Source: Bradyrhizobium sp. CSA112
Lineage (GTDB): Bacteria; Pseudomonadota; Alphaproteobacteria; Rhizobiales; Xanthobacteraceae
Direction: 5' to 3'
Assembly (NCBI RefSeq): GCF_029051645.1
Contig: NZ_JAACFS010000008.1
Coordinates: 62,001-126,000 of the forward strand
DNA length: 64,000 bases
Positions 12,058 to 20,868 of this stretch are shown piece by piece; position 1 is the first letter of the stretch, and each line of letters opens with the position of its first letter. The notes beneath the pieces are model-generated. The model searched no databases, was not told the DNA's origin, and saw only the letters and a program-made list of their open reading frames with translations. Both the position numbers and the translations under genes were made by a program.

Positions 12058-12834
12058 TCAGCCGTCGAGAATGGCGACCGCCCGGGTCCAGCCTGCGGAT
12101 GCGCGCTCGATCTTCACCGGGAAGCATGACACCATGAACCCCGTCGACGGCAGTTGCTCGAGATTGTGCAGCTTCTCGAGATGGCAGTAGCCGATGTGGC
12201 GGCCGGCCTTGTGGCCTTCCCAGATCAGGCTGGCGTCTTTGGTCTCGGCATATTTTTTCGCCGTATAGACGAACGGCGCGTCCCAGCTCCAGCCGTCGAT
12301 GCCGGTCAGCCGCACGCCGCGCTCCAACAGGTACATCGTCGCCTCATAGCCCATGCCGCAGCCGGAGGTGACGTAATCCTGCTGGCCATATCTGGCGCCG
12401 GCGCTGGTGTTGACGACGACGATTTCCAGCGGCGAAAGCGTATGGCCGATGCGCTTCAGCTCCGCTTCGACATCCTTGGCGGTGACGACATAGCCGTCCG
12501 GAAAATGCCGGAAGTCGAGCTTCACGCCCGGCTGCAGGCACCATTCCAGCGGCACCTCGTCGATGGTCCATGAACGCTCGCCGCGATTCATGGTGGGATG
12601 GAAATGCCAGGGCGCATCCAGATGCGTGCCGTTGTGGGTGGAGAGCGATACCTGCTCCACCGCCCAGCCCTGCCCGTCAGGCAGATCTTCCGCCTTCAGC
12701 CCATCGAAGAACTGCAACATCCGCGGCAGGCCCTGCTGGTGATCGATGTACTGGATGGTCGGGTGGTTGCCCGGCGGATCGGCCGGTACGTCGTTTTGCA
12801 GGGGGACAGAAATGTCGATCAACTTGCGCGCCAT
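12058..12834 (-). CDS. cyclase family protein (kynurenine formamidase-like)
   Basis: 258 residues from ATG 12834, with GAGGAAA eight bases upstream. It carries the family metal motif H-x-G-T-H-x-D-x-P as STHNGTHLDAPWHFHP (near residue 71). Family members hydrolyse amides or esters next to rings (kynurenine formamidase, isatin hydrolase). In-frame sequence upstream of 12834 is open but uncharacteristic. It lies 39 bases before the amidohydrolase and 47 bases after the FAH gene, consistent with one operon. Confidence 0.88.
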   Translation of the reverse strand: MARKLIDISVPLQNDVPADPPGNHPTIQYIDHQQGLPRMLQFFDGLKAEDLPDGQGWAVEQVSLSTHNGTHLDAPWHFHPTMNRGERSWTIDEVPLEWCLQPGVKLDFRHFPDGYVVTAKDVEAELKRIGHTLSPLEIVVVNTSAGARYGQQDYVTSGCGMGYEATMYLLERGVRLTGIDGWSWDAPFVYTAKKYAETKDASLIWEGHKAGRHIGYCHLEKLHNLEQLPSTGFMVSCFPVKIERASAGWTRAVAILDG

Positions 12835-12881
12835 GGCGTTTCCTCGCTGGATGTTTTTGTTGGATAGCGTCGCGGAACGGC

Positions 12882-13865
12882 TTATTGCCGTTCGACCCGG
12901 TTCTTCAAAGTACCGATCTTTTCGACTTCGAGCTCGATGGTATCGCCATGTTCGAGATACCAGCCGAGCTCGAGGCCGCAACCATTGCCGACAGTGCCGG
13001 ATCCGATGAATTCGCCGGGCATCAGGGTCTCGTCCTGGCTGACATAGGCGATGATCTCCTCGAACGAGAATAGCATGCCTTCGGTCACGCCCTGCGAGCG
13101 CATCTTGCCGTTGATGCGCGATTCCATCTTCAATTTGTAGGGATCGCCGATCTCGTCCGACGTGACGATCCACGGCCCCATCACGTTGCCGCCGTCAAAA
13201 CTCTTGCCCTTCGCCGGGCCGAGCCGGCCCTCCATTTCGATGCGCTGGGCATCGCGGGCGGAAAAGTCGTTGAAGATCGTATAGCCGAAGATGTGATTTT
13301 TGGCCTTGGCCGCGGAGATGTTGGCGCCCTTGCTTTTGGTGATGATGCCGAACTCCAATTCGTAATCCATCACCTGGCTATAGCGCGGCCACTTCACGGT
13401 GGTGTTGGTGCCGCGCACACTGAAGCGGTTGGTGATGTAGTAGATCGGCTGTTTGCGGTAGATCTCCGGCAGTTCGCCGAGCGGCTCGGCCTCGATCCGC
13501 GCCAGCTCGGCCATGTCGCCCTTGGCGCGCGCAGCGAGCTTAAGCTGCCCGCGCGGCGCCTGCAGGATATGCAGCGGGAACGACATGCCGTCCCGCATCT
13601 GCCGCGGCTCCGGGATCGGCGCGAGAATCTCGGCCGCCTCGATCTTCATGGACAAGCTCTCGTCCTTGCCGTGCTTGTCGAACACCTTTGCCGCCTGTTC
13701 GAGCGCGGCGTCTCCGGCGTCGATCAATGCCAGCATCGAAGCGAAGGCGGGATTGGCGCTTCCGCTCCGGCCGGCGGCGGCCGCGAGATCGAAAACAAGC
13801 GTATCGCCCGTATGCACGATTCCGATCTTTTCCTGTCCGCCGGATTTGAATGTCGCGAGTTTCAC
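12882..13865 (-). CDS. fumarylacetoacetate hydrolase family protein
   Basis: 327 residues from a GTG at 13865, chosen because AGGGG sits about eight bases upstream and the protein then starts MKLATFKSGGQEKIGIV. The C-terminal FAH fold includes MDYELEFGIIT (the E-x-E metal ligands), GYTIFNDFSARDAQ, and GSGTVGNGCGLELG. FAH-family enzymes hydrolyse C-C bonds or decarboxylate ring-cleavage products. With the cyclase-type and ACMSD-type enzymes it suggests a ring-cleavage catabolic route. Confidence 0.9.
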   Translation of the reverse strand: MKLATFKSGGQEKIGIVHTGDTLVFDLAAAAGRSGSANPAFASMLALIDAGDAALEQAAKVFDKHGKDESLSMKIEAAEILAPIPEPRQMRDGMSFPLHILQAPRGQLKLAARAKGDMAELARIEAEPLGELPEIYRKQPIYYITNRFSVRGTNTTVKWPRYSQVMDYELEFGIITKSKGANISAAKAKNHIFGYTIFNDFSARDAQRIEMEGRLGPAKGKSFDGGNVMGPWIVTSDEIGDPYKLKMESRINGKMRSQGVTEGMLFSFEEIIAYVSQDETLMPGEFIGSGTVGNGCGLELGWYLEHGDTIELEVEKIGTLKNRVERQ

Positions 13866-13952
13866 TGGATCACCCCTTGTTTTCCGATGAAATATATGAT
13901 CAAAAAAAATATCGATAAACAAGACAGAAAAATGTGTCATGGGGAGATTGTC
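13866..13952. promoter_or_regulatory. divergent promoter region, hydrolase operon / ABC operon
   Basis: An 87-base AT-rich gap between two divergent GTG starts. A widely spaced inverted repeat CTTGTTT (13876-13882) / AAACAAG (13917-13923) frames it. It probably holds both promoters and the GntR-type operator, but no firm hexamers can be named. Confidence 0.4.
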
Positions 13953-14876
13953 GTGAAAAAGGTCCTTGCCGCCCTTGCGGTCAGCGTGGCGCTGACCGGA
14001 ACCGCCTTTGCGCAGGCCAAGATCCAGGTCGGCTGCACGGCAACCTCGGACTGCGCCTCCGCGATGGTGGCGATCGACGAAGGCATTTTCAAAAAGCATG
14101 GGCTCGAGGTCGAGATGACGCCGATCGGCATCAACTCGAACATCCCGGCGGCGATCCTGTCGAACTCGATCCAGATCGGCGGGCCGACCTCGACTGTGTT
14201 TCTGCAGGCGGTCGACGGCGGGCTCGATCTCGTTGCGATTGCGGGCGCGACCGTCATGAGCCCGGTGAACCAGGACAGCATCGCCGCCTTCGTCCGCAAC
14301 GGCATCACCATCAAGGAGCCGAAGGATTTCGCCGGCAAGAAGGTCGGCGCGCCCGGGCTGAATGCCTTCCTGCATGTATTGTTCGTCAAGTGGCTGGTGG
14401 AGAAAGGCGTCGACCCCAAGAGCGTCAATTTCGTCGAGGTCACCTTCCCGACCATGGCCGACATCATCAAATCCGGCGGCGTCGATGCCGTGCTGACCGC
14501 CGAACCGTTCGTGACCCGCATGACCAATGCCGGCCTCGGCTCGGTCGGCGCACGCTACGCAGTCGAACTGGCCCGCACCGATCCCATCATTTTCTACGCG
14601 GCCTCGCGCGAATGGGCCGACAAGAACGCCGCGGCGATCAAGAAATTCCGTGACGCGATCGCCGAGTCCGCCGTCATCGTCAACAACGACCGCGAAAAGG
14701 CATCGACCTCGATCTCAAAATTCACCAAGCAGCCGATCGAGCTGGTCAAGGCGACGCCGCCGAACCGCTCCGAACCGGCACTGAAGCCCGAGCAACTCGG
14801 CTGGTGGATCGAGGTGATGTCGTCGCAGAAGATGCTGCAATCCAAGCTCGACACATCGAAGCTTGTCCTGAAGTAG
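13953..14876 (+). CDS. ABC transporter substrate-binding protein (NMT1/TauA-like)
   Basis: 307 residues from GTG 13953, with GGGGAG six bases upstream. Signal peptide MKKVLAALAVSVALTGTAFA, then AKIQVGCTATSDCASAMVAIDEGIFKKHGLEV, the NMT1/THI5-type N-lobe. It would deliver a small organic solute, of the sulfonate/nitrate/pyrimidine class, to the membrane complex encoded downstream. It heads the operon SBP-GntR-ATPase-permease-permease. Confidence 0.9.
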   Translation: MKKVLAALAVSVALTGTAFAQAKIQVGCTATSDCASAMVAIDEGIFKKHGLEVEMTPIGINSNIPAAILSNSIQIGGPTSTVFLQAVDGGLDLVAIAGATVMSPVNQDSIAAFVRNGITIKEPKDFAGKKVGAPGLNAFLHVLFVKWLVEKGVDPKSVNFVEVTFPTMADIIKSGGVDAVLTAEPFVTRMTNAGLGSVGARYAVELARTDPIIFYAASREWADKNAAAIKKFRDAIAESAVIVNNDREKASTSISKFTKQPIELVKATPPNRSEPALKPEQLGWWIEVMSSQKMLQSKLDTSKLVLK

Positions 14877-14887
14877 CGGATTGCGCG

Positions 14888-15586
14888 ATGCCAGTCTCCG
14901 AGCGCCAACCGAACCGACCGGTGACCGAGGCCGCCACCTTGAGCGAGCGCGCGGCCATGCTGGTCGAGCAGGACATCCTTGCCGGCCATCTGGCGCCGGG
15001 ATCGCGGCTCGGGATCGTCGATCTCGTGCAACGCTATGAGATCGGCGCCACGCCGCTGCGCGAGGGCCTGTCACGGCTGATGTCGCGGGGGCTGATCGTC
15101 GGCATCGGGCAGCGCGGCTTTCGCGTCGCCGACGTCAGCCGCGAGGATCTGCTCGACATCACCTGCATGCGCACGGCGGTCGAGGTCGAGGCCATCCGGC
15201 TGGCGATCATCCACGGCGACGATGCCTGGGAGGCCGGCATCGTCAGCGCGTTGCACCAGATGCGCCGCCACATCGAGCGGACCGGCGATGAGTTCCGCGA
15301 GGGCGCGGAGGATTTCGACCGGCTGCACAAGGGCTTTCACACCGCCCTGCTGGCGGCGTGCGGCTCGAAGCGTTTGCTGGCAGCCCATTCCGATCTCTAC
15401 GACCAGGCCTACCGCTACCGCCGCGTGATGATGCGCTCCGTCGACAGCGGCAAGAAGTTCGTGCGCGCGCATCAATTACTGGCTGATCGGGCGATCGAGC
15501 GCGATATTCCCGGCTCGCAGGCAATGCTGGAAGCGCATCTGCGCTCGACCCTCAATTTCGTCTATCCTCCCGGCAGCGAGAGTTGA
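14888..15586 (+). CDS. GntR family regulator with FCD domain
   Basis: 232 residues. N-terminal winged HTH (ERAAMLVEQDILAGHLAPGS, then VDLVQRYEIGATPLREGLSRLMSRGLI) and a C-terminal all-helical FCD domain with metal-ligand-like residues (DFDRLHKGFHTALLAACGS, and the final AMLEAHL). FCD regulators usually respond to a pathway intermediate and repress the linked catabolic genes. Its position inside the transporter operon makes it the likely regulator of the whole divergent locus. Confidence 0.9.
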   Translation: MPVSERQPNRPVTEAATLSERAAMLVEQDILAGHLAPGSRLGIVDLVQRYEIGATPLREGLSRLMSRGLIVGIGQRGFRVADVSREDLLDITCMRTAVEVEAIRLAIIHGDDAWEAGIVSALHQMRRHIERTGDEFREGAEDFDRLHKGFHTALLAACGSKRLLAAHSDLYDQAYRYRRVMMRSVDSGKKFVRAHQLLADRAIERDIPGSQAMLEAHLRSTLNFVYPPGSES

Positions 15587-15589
15587 ACC

Positions 15590-16393
15590 ATGGCAAGCGC
15601 CGCAAAACGCCTCGAAGCCGTACCCGGCATGCCTGCGCCGCAGATCGCATTTGACGGAGTGACGCTCGTACTCGGCGGCAAAACCATCATCGAAAATCTG
15701 AGCCTGGGCGTGCGGCCCGGCGAATTCCTCTGCATCGTCGGCGCCTCCGGTTGCGGCAAGACCACGGCGCTGCGTCTGGCCGCAGGTCTGTACCAGCCGA
15801 CCAACGGCAAGGTGAATTTCGACGGCCAGCCGATGGGCGAGCCGCGCCGCGAAATCGCGATCGTGTTCCAGGACTACGGCAAGGCGCTGCTGCCCTGGCG
15901 CACCGCGGCGGGCAACGTCTCGCTGGCGCTGGAAGCGGGCGGCATGCCCTCAGCCGAGCGCCCTGCCCGCATCGAGGAATTGCTGCGCACCGTCGGCCTG
16001 CCCGGGCATGCCGGCAAATATCCGTCCGAAATGTCCGGCGGCATGCAGCAGCGCCTGCAGATCGCCCGCTGCCTGGCGCAGGAGCCGAAGACGCTGCTGA
16101 TGGACGAGCCGTTCGGCGCGCTTGATGCGATGACGCGGCAGGGATTGCAGGACGAGGTGTTGTCACTGGTTGCGGCGAGCGGCGCCACCGTGATCTTCGT
16201 AACCCACGACCTCGATGAGGCCATCTATCTCGGCGACCGCGTCATCGGCCTGCTGCCGCATCCGGGCCGGATCGGCATCGAACTTTCGGTCAACCTGCCG
16301 CGCCCGCGCGACCAGCTATCGACCCGCGAGCATCCGGAATTCCTGCGGCTGCGGCGGCAATTATTCGACTTCATCAAGGCGACCGAGCAGTGA
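15590..16393 (+). CDS. ABC transporter ATP-binding protein (SsuB/TauB type)
   Basis: 267 residues. Walker A GASGCGKTT near residue 54, Q-loop VFQDYGKALLPWR, ABC signature SGGMQQRLQIAR, Walker B LLMDEPFGALD, and H-loop FVTHDLDEA. It powers import of the solute bound by the upstream substrate-binding protein. Its stop overlaps the GTG of the first permease by four bases (GTGA). Confidence 0.95.
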   Translation: MASAAKRLEAVPGMPAPQIAFDGVTLVLGGKTIIENLSLGVRPGEFLCIVGASGCGKTTALRLAAGLYQPTNGKVNFDGQPMGEPRREIAIVFQDYGKALLPWRTAAGNVSLALEAGGMPSAERPARIEELLRTVGLPGHAGKYPSEMSGGMQQRLQIARCLAQEPKTLLMDEPFGALDAMTRQGLQDEVLSLVAASGATVIFVTHDLDEAIYLGDRVIGLLPHPGRIGIELSVNLPRPRDQLSTREHPEFLRLRRQLFDFIKATEQ

Positions 16394-17154
16394 CGGGCAA
16401 CTCCGCCAAGTCGCTGATCCTGCCCTTCGCGGTGCTGGCGGCGTTCGAAGTGTGGGCGCGCGCCACCCATCTGCAAAGCGACAGCCTTGCGCCGCCGAGC
16501 GAGATCGTCATGGCGCTGTTCGGCGCCTTCGCCGATCTCTCGATCCTGGCGGCCACCCGCGACACGCTGTTTTCAGCCTTCGCAGGCCTTGCGATCGGCA
16601 CGATCATCGGCCTTGCGCTCGGCATCGCGTTCGGAATTTTCGACACCCTCAACCGCCTGATGGAAGTGACGGTCGAGGCTATCAGGCCGATCCCCTCGAT
16701 CGCACTGCTGCCGATCGCGTTGATCGCGCTCGGCTTCGGCTATCGCATGGAAATCGTGATCGTGGCGTTTGCCTGCGTCTGGCCGATCTTGATCCTGTCG
16801 CGCGCCGCCGTGCGCAGCATCGAGCCGCGGCTGATGGAAGTGGCGCGGGCGCTGCGGCTGCCGCCGGCGCAACGGGTCTGGAAAATCATCATCCCGGCGG
16901 CGCTGCCGCGGATCTTCGTGGCCTTTCGGCTATCGGCCGGCATCGCCCTGATCGTCGCCGTGACGGTCGAAATCGCGATCAATCCACTCGGCCTCGGCGC
17001 CGGCATCATGCTGGCGCAGCAGGCGCTGCGTCCCGATTTGATGCTGGCCTATCTGGTGTGGATCGGCGCCATCGGCTACGCGCTGAATGTTCTCTTGGTC
17101 GTCGCCCAGAACCGCCTGTTCGGACGCGCCGCGTTGAGCGGAGACGGCGCATGA
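16390..17154 (+). CDS. ABC transporter permease (SsuC/TauC type)
   Basis: 254 residues from GTG 16390. Binding-protein-dependent permease with six or so membrane segments and the EAA loop in the C-half (EVARALRLPPAQRVWKIIIP). It is the first of two permeases; the pair probably forms a heterodimer. Overlaps both neighbours by four bases, so translation is coupled. Confidence 0.93.
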   Translation: MTGNSAKSLILPFAVLAAFEVWARATHLQSDSLAPPSEIVMALFGAFADLSILAATRDTLFSAFAGLAIGTIIGLALGIAFGIFDTLNRLMEVTVEAIRPIPSIALLPIALIALGFGYRMEIVIVAFACVWPILILSRAAVRSIEPRLMEVARALRLPPAQRVWKIIIPAALPRIFVAFRLSAGIALIVAVTVEIAINPLGLGAGIMLAQQALRPDLMLAYLVWIGAIGYALNVLLVVAQNRLFGRAALSGDGA

Positions 17155-17918
17155 ATCGGGCGGCCCTCCTCTGGCGTGTGGCGAGCTTTGCGGTCGCAGC
17201 CGGATTCATTGCGCTCTGGCAATTGATCGCCAATTTGAAACTGGTCTCGCCGGTGTTCCTGCCGGGGCCTGATCGGGCCTGGGCCTCGCTGGTGCGCGGA
17301 TTTTCCTCCGGTGATCTCTGGAGCAAGCTCGCCGGCACGCTCGAGCACATGGCCTATGGCTGGCTCGCCGCGTCCATCGCCGGCATTGCCATTGGCGCGA
17401 TCATCGGATCGTCGCGCACAATGCGGACTTATGTAGCGCCCTCGCTGGAGTTTTTACGGCCGCTACCGGTGTCGGCGATCATTCCGGTTGCGATCGCCAT
17501 GCTCGGATTGACGCAGGCGATGGCGCTGTTCGTGATCTCCTTCGGCGCGATCTGGCCGATCATGCTGGCGACCATCCACGGCTTCGGCGCGGTCGAGCCG
17601 CGCCTCTATGAAGTGGCGCGGTCGCTGCAAATGTCGCGGCTCGCCGTGATCTTCAAAATCGCGCTTCCGTCCGCCAGCCCCGACATTCTCGCCGGCATGC
17701 GCCTCAGCCTGACGGTGGCGTTGATCCTTTCGGTGGTCTGCGAAATCCTGGCCGGCCTCGACGGCCTCGGCCACTGGGTGCTGCTGTCGGCCCGCGCGTT
17801 CCGCTCGGCCGACCTGTTCGCCGGCGTCATCCTGCTTGGTATCACCGGTTACGTGACGTCGGTGGCGATGTCACTCGCCGAGCACAGATTACTGGCGTGG
17901 CAGGCGGCGCAGCGGTGA
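17151..17918 (+). CDS. ABC transporter permease, second subunit
   Basis: 255 residues from ATG 17151 (MNRAALLWRVASFAVAAGFIALWQ). Multi-spanning permease with EAA loop EVARSLQMSRLAVIFKIALPSASP. It overlaps the first permease by an ATGA. The operon ends here; no clear terminator follows. Confidence 0.92.
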   Translation: MNRAALLWRVASFAVAAGFIALWQLIANLKLVSPVFLPGPDRAWASLVRGFSSGDLWSKLAGTLEHMAYGWLAASIAGIAIGAIIGSSRTMRTYVAPSLEFLRPLPVSAIIPVAIAMLGLTQAMALFVISFGAIWPIMLATIHGFGAVEPRLYEVARSLQMSRLAVIFKIALPSASPDILAGMRLSLTVALILSVVCEILAGLDGLGHWVLLSARAFRSADLFAGVILLGITGYVTSVAMSLAEHRLLAWQAAQR

Positions 17919-18264
17919 CGCAAGCAACTGGGGCTGCGAAGCATTCTCCGACAAGGGTTCCGGAACGCGTTGAAGCCAGGCCGAACGCTTCTTCGTTCCG
18001 ACTGCCTCCCTGCCGGCGTCTCCCATCCACCGCCAGAGCGCCCGCAAACTGAAGGTGACGAGCACCTCATGGTGCCGCATTCCCTTGCCGCCCTTGACCA
18101 GCCCGAGATCGCGGATGACGCAGTACGTCCCGCTGCTCATGCGGGCGAACTTTGCACCTCGAAAATGATTGCGCACACGCGACAACATGCCTGCAGCATG
18201 CACCGCGCGTCGATTCCGTCAACCTTGACGGCCGCCGAATCAACCTCGCCGACGTGCTAAGCCG
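17919..18264. other. 346 bases without a supported gene
   Basis: The minus strand stays open from 18203 to 17889. A 60-residue reading from ATG 18068 (MRHHEVLVTFSLRALWRWMG) looks mildly protein-like but overlaps the permease end and lacks a well-spaced ribosome site. I do not call it. No RNA gene or repeat seen. Confidence 0.4.
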
Positions 18265-18489
18265 TCAAAGCGTTGCGTTGTTGCCGCGTTCGCCGATGCG
18301 ATGTATTTGCGCGGTCCGAACCGGCACGCGACGGAGCACTGCGCGCCGCTCGTTCATGCGTGCGCTCGGCGAATCCGGCTGCGCAAAGCATTCCAGAATC
18401 TGAATGCGGATTTCCTCCGCGAGCGGGCCCTCGACCCTACGCATGCGATTCCAGAGCCGGATTACTTCCCGTTGCTTCTCGACATCCAT
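18265..18489 (-). CDS. hypothetical protein, 74 residues
   Basis: Starts MDVEKQREVIRLWNRMRRVEG at ATG 18489, preceded by a textbook GGAGG seven to eight bases upstream. It is charged and helical, rich in Arg and Glu, with no membrane segment. Not recognised. The strong ribosome site and coding-like composition are the reason to call it. Confidence 0.55.
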   Translation of the reverse strand: MDVEKQREVIRLWNRMRRVEGPLAEEIRIQILECFAQPDSPSARMNERRAVLRRVPVRTAQIHRIGERGNNATL

Positions 18490-18562
18490 TGGCCACCTCC
18501 GAAGGAACGACCTAAAGGAACATAACGAGAACGATATTGCAAGCCACAAAGTTGCGACTTCT

Positions 18563-19150
18563 CTAGAAGCAGATGCTGAGAATCTTCAGTCGGCAGGCCT
18601 CGGCGGCGCGCGATTTGGGCTTCGCAACGTTTGCCTGCTTCGAATCCTTCGGTGAACTCTTCGGCGAACTCTTCGGCGCTTTGGGACGCTCATAGTCGCC
18701 TGCGATCACCATGGCCCAATACATACGACCGGTCTTCGCGCTTTTGACGCTGGCAACACCAACGCGCGTGGCGCCGGGCAGCAGGAGGTTTTTTCGGTGC
18801 CCTGACGAATTGATCCACTGGTCGAGCGTCTTGGGGAAACCGTCATAGCCGTACGCAATGTTCTCTGCGGCTCGGCCGGCGCCTGCCGGACTGACACGCG
18901 AATTGAATCGGCCGAGGACATCGTGATCCAGTTGATCCTTTGCGGCCATCGCCTGGGCTTGATCGTGTGCAATCCGTGTGAGAGTTGCATCCAGCGTTAC
19001 GCGCTTCTGCCCGTGCTTTAGCCGAAAGTCGGAAATCATCTGCGCGGGATTGGCCGCGGCCGTCTGGCCGAAGACGGTGGTGGCAAAACAAAGAACCAGC
19101 CCCAGCAGCAGAACCTGCCGCGCCAGAATGACTGTCTTCGTACCGGTCAC
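18563..19150 (-). CDS. secreted CAP/SCP-domain protein
   Basis: 195 residues from GTG 19150, chosen because GGCGGGGG lies just upstream and longer readings run into the tRNA-Pro gene. Signal peptide region VILARQVLLLGLVLCFATTVFGQ, then a CAP domain: MISDFRLKHGQKRVTLDATLTRIAHDQAQAMA, AAENIAYGY, and WINSSGHRKNLLLPGATRVGVA (the conserved H-R-x-N-L). The tail is Lys/Ser/Pro-rich. Bacterial CAP proteins are often stress- or sporulation-linked and of unknown activity. A perfect 8-bp hairpin (19166-19192) lies next to the ribosome site and could affect translation. Confidence 0.85.
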   Translation of the reverse strand: MTGTKTVILARQVLLLGLVLCFATTVFGQTAAANPAQMISDFRLKHGQKRVTLDATLTRIAHDQAQAMAAKDQLDHDVLGRFNSRVSPAGAGRAAENIAYGYDGFPKTLDQWINSSGHRKNLLLPGATRVGVASVKSAKTGRMYWAMVIAGDYERPKAPKSSPKSSPKDSKQANVAKPKSRAAEACRLKILSICF

Positions 19151-19231
19151 AAGCTTTTCCCCCGCCTCTCCCAATCGGGATCGCTGGGAGAGATTCAACC
19201 CGAAAAAGACGCAGCAAATCATTGATTTTAT

Positions 19232-19308
19232 TGGTCGGGGCAGCTGGATTCGAACCAACGACCTGCAGTACCCAAAACTGCCGCGCTACCAGGCTGCGCT
19301 ATACCCCG
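19232..19308 (-). tRNA. tRNA-Pro (TGG)
   Basis: 77 bases including an encoded CCA. The acceptor stem pairs CGGGGTA with TGCCCCG, the anticodon loop reads TTTTGGG (anticodon TGG), and the T-loop is GGTTCGAATCC. Cloverleaf read directly. Confidence 0.97.
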
Positions 19309-19375
19309 ATCCGGTACTTTAAGAAATGCGTCGATACACCGTTAAACCGGTGCCATCAAGGCGATGTCGGCCGGA

Positions 19376-19873
19376 TTAGCGCTTGCTGAACAGCGGGTGC
19401 GCGACCCGGTCGCCGGGTTGAATTCCATATTTTTGTGCTGTGCCGGCGATCACTTCCAGCACCCCCCTGGCGAGCCCGCCCGAGGAGATGATCTTGGTAG
19501 AAAGTGGCTCAGTATTCTCGGCAATGCGCAGGATGCGGCCGTCGGCGCGGATGAAGATCATGTCCAGCGAGATATAGGTGTTCTTCATCCACATCGAGAT
19601 CGGCTGCTCCGGCGAGAAATCGAACAGCATGCCTTTTCCGTCGGGCAGCTCCTTCCGATACATCAGCCCGTTGGTTTTCTCCTCTTCCGTGGTCGCCATC
19701 TCGACCGAGAACACATGCACACCTGACTTGGTGACGATCTCGAGCGGCTGAACGCTCGCCGCCCTCGCGGCGGGAGCGGTGTAGAGCGTGACGAGCACCG
19801 CGGATGCTGCCGCCAACGACATTATCAAGCGGCCGGAGATGCGAAGCCGCGCAACCATCAAAGCGAAATTCAT
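19376..19873 (-). CDS. DUF192 family exported protein
   Basis: 165 residues from ATG 19873. N-terminal membrane/signal segment (GRLIMSLAAASAVLVTLYTAPAARA) and then the DUF192 fold: FSVEMATTEEEKTNGLMYRKELPDGKGMLFDF, SMWMKNTYISLDMIFI, and VLEVIAGTAQKYGIQPGD. Family function is unknown; it is widespread in envelopes of proteobacteria. Confidence 0.9.
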   Translation of the reverse strand: MNFALMVARLRISGRLIMSLAAASAVLVTLYTAPAARAASVQPLEIVTKSGVHVFSVEMATTEEEKTNGLMYRKELPDGKGMLFDFSPEQPISMWMKNTYISLDMIFIRADGRILRIAENTEPLSTKIISSGGLARGVLEVIAGTAQKYGIQPGDRVAHPLFSKR

Positions 19874-20002
19874 CAAAGCACTCACGCCGGATATCTCAGG
19901 GAATTGCCGGGGAACCCTAACCCGAGGATTGCGGCAAATGCCAGAGGACGCCGCGCGGCTGCACGGCGTCCGGCTCACGTTTCCGTCAGCGCTGTGGTGG
20001 GA

Positions 20003-20668
20003 TTAATGCGAGGACAGCGCCGACGGTCCGGTCTCGGGATGGATCTCGGCCGCCATCATGCCCTTGGACCCGGGCCCGAAGCGCACCAGCACGTACTGGC
20101 CAGGGCGCAGCTCGGTCATGCCGAAGCGGCGCAGCGTTTCCATGTGGACGAAAATGTCGGGCGTGCCCTCGCCGCAGGTCAGGAAGCCGAAACCGCGCAG
20201 CCGGTTGAACCATTTGACCTGCGCCCGCTCCAGCCCGCTTGTCGGCGTGACGCTTACATGAGTCCGGGGCGGCAGCATTTGCGCCGGATGGATCGCGGTG
20301 GACTCGTCCATCGAGACGATTCGAAAAGCCTGATAGCCCTTGGCCCGCTGCACGCATTCAACAACCACGCGTGCACCTTCATAGGCGGTCTGGTAGCCGT
20401 CGCGCCTGAGCACGGTGACGTGCAGCAGCACATCGGGCCAGCCGTTGTCGGGAACGATGAAGCCGTAACCCTTCGAGGCGTCGAACCATTTGATGACGCC
20501 GGATATTTCGACAAGGTTGGCTGCGGCATCGCCGAGCCCCGAAAACGCATCCAGCGCTGGATCGCGCTGCACGCCCGCTTCGTATTCACCCGGTCCAAGC
20601 CTGTTCTGCCCCGTCCCGCCTTGCGGCGGCCCCCCGAGCTTCTTGGACCCAAATTCGTCCGACCCCAT
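20003..20668 (-). CDS. double cold-shock-domain protein
   Basis: 221 residues from ATG 20668, with GAGG upstream. Two cold-shock domains: ISGVIKWFDASKGYGFIVPD near residue 55 and AQVKWFNRLRGFGFLTCGEG near residue 150, each with RNP1-like G-x-G-F and an HV/HM strand (LLHVTVLRR; IFVHMETLRR). Cold-shock domains bind single-stranded nucleic acid and melt RNA structure. The two-domain form is typical of alphaproteobacteria. Confidence 0.92.
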   Translation of the reverse strand: MGSDEFGSKKLGGPPQGGTGQNRLGPGEYEAGVQRDPALDAFSGLGDAAANLVEISGVIKWFDASKGYGFIVPDNGWPDVLLHVTVLRRDGYQTAYEGARVVVECVQRAKGYQAFRIVSMDESTAIHPAQMLPPRTHVSVTPTSGLERAQVKWFNRLRGFGFLTCGEGTPDIFVHMETLRRFGMTELRPGQYVLVRFGPGSKGMMAAEIHPETGPSALSSH

Positions 20669-20868
20669 GACCCCGGACCTCACACTTCAAAAAGCGGTCC
20701 GCCATCGCCCTGGCGGGACCGGAACACGCGCTCATCCATGACCACTCATGACAACGCCGCGCGAATCTCTCGAATCAAAGATAACACTCTCGACTGCGGC
20801 GCATAGCTAAAAAAAACAAAATTGCGGAGGCTATGAACAGGCTTGCACAACTGCGAATCAGTTGGAGA

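Noticed and set aside
17889..18203. Minus-strand frame after the ABC operon
   Set aside because: Overlaps the permease end, poorly placed ribosome site, not recognised; kept only as a note in the gap entry.
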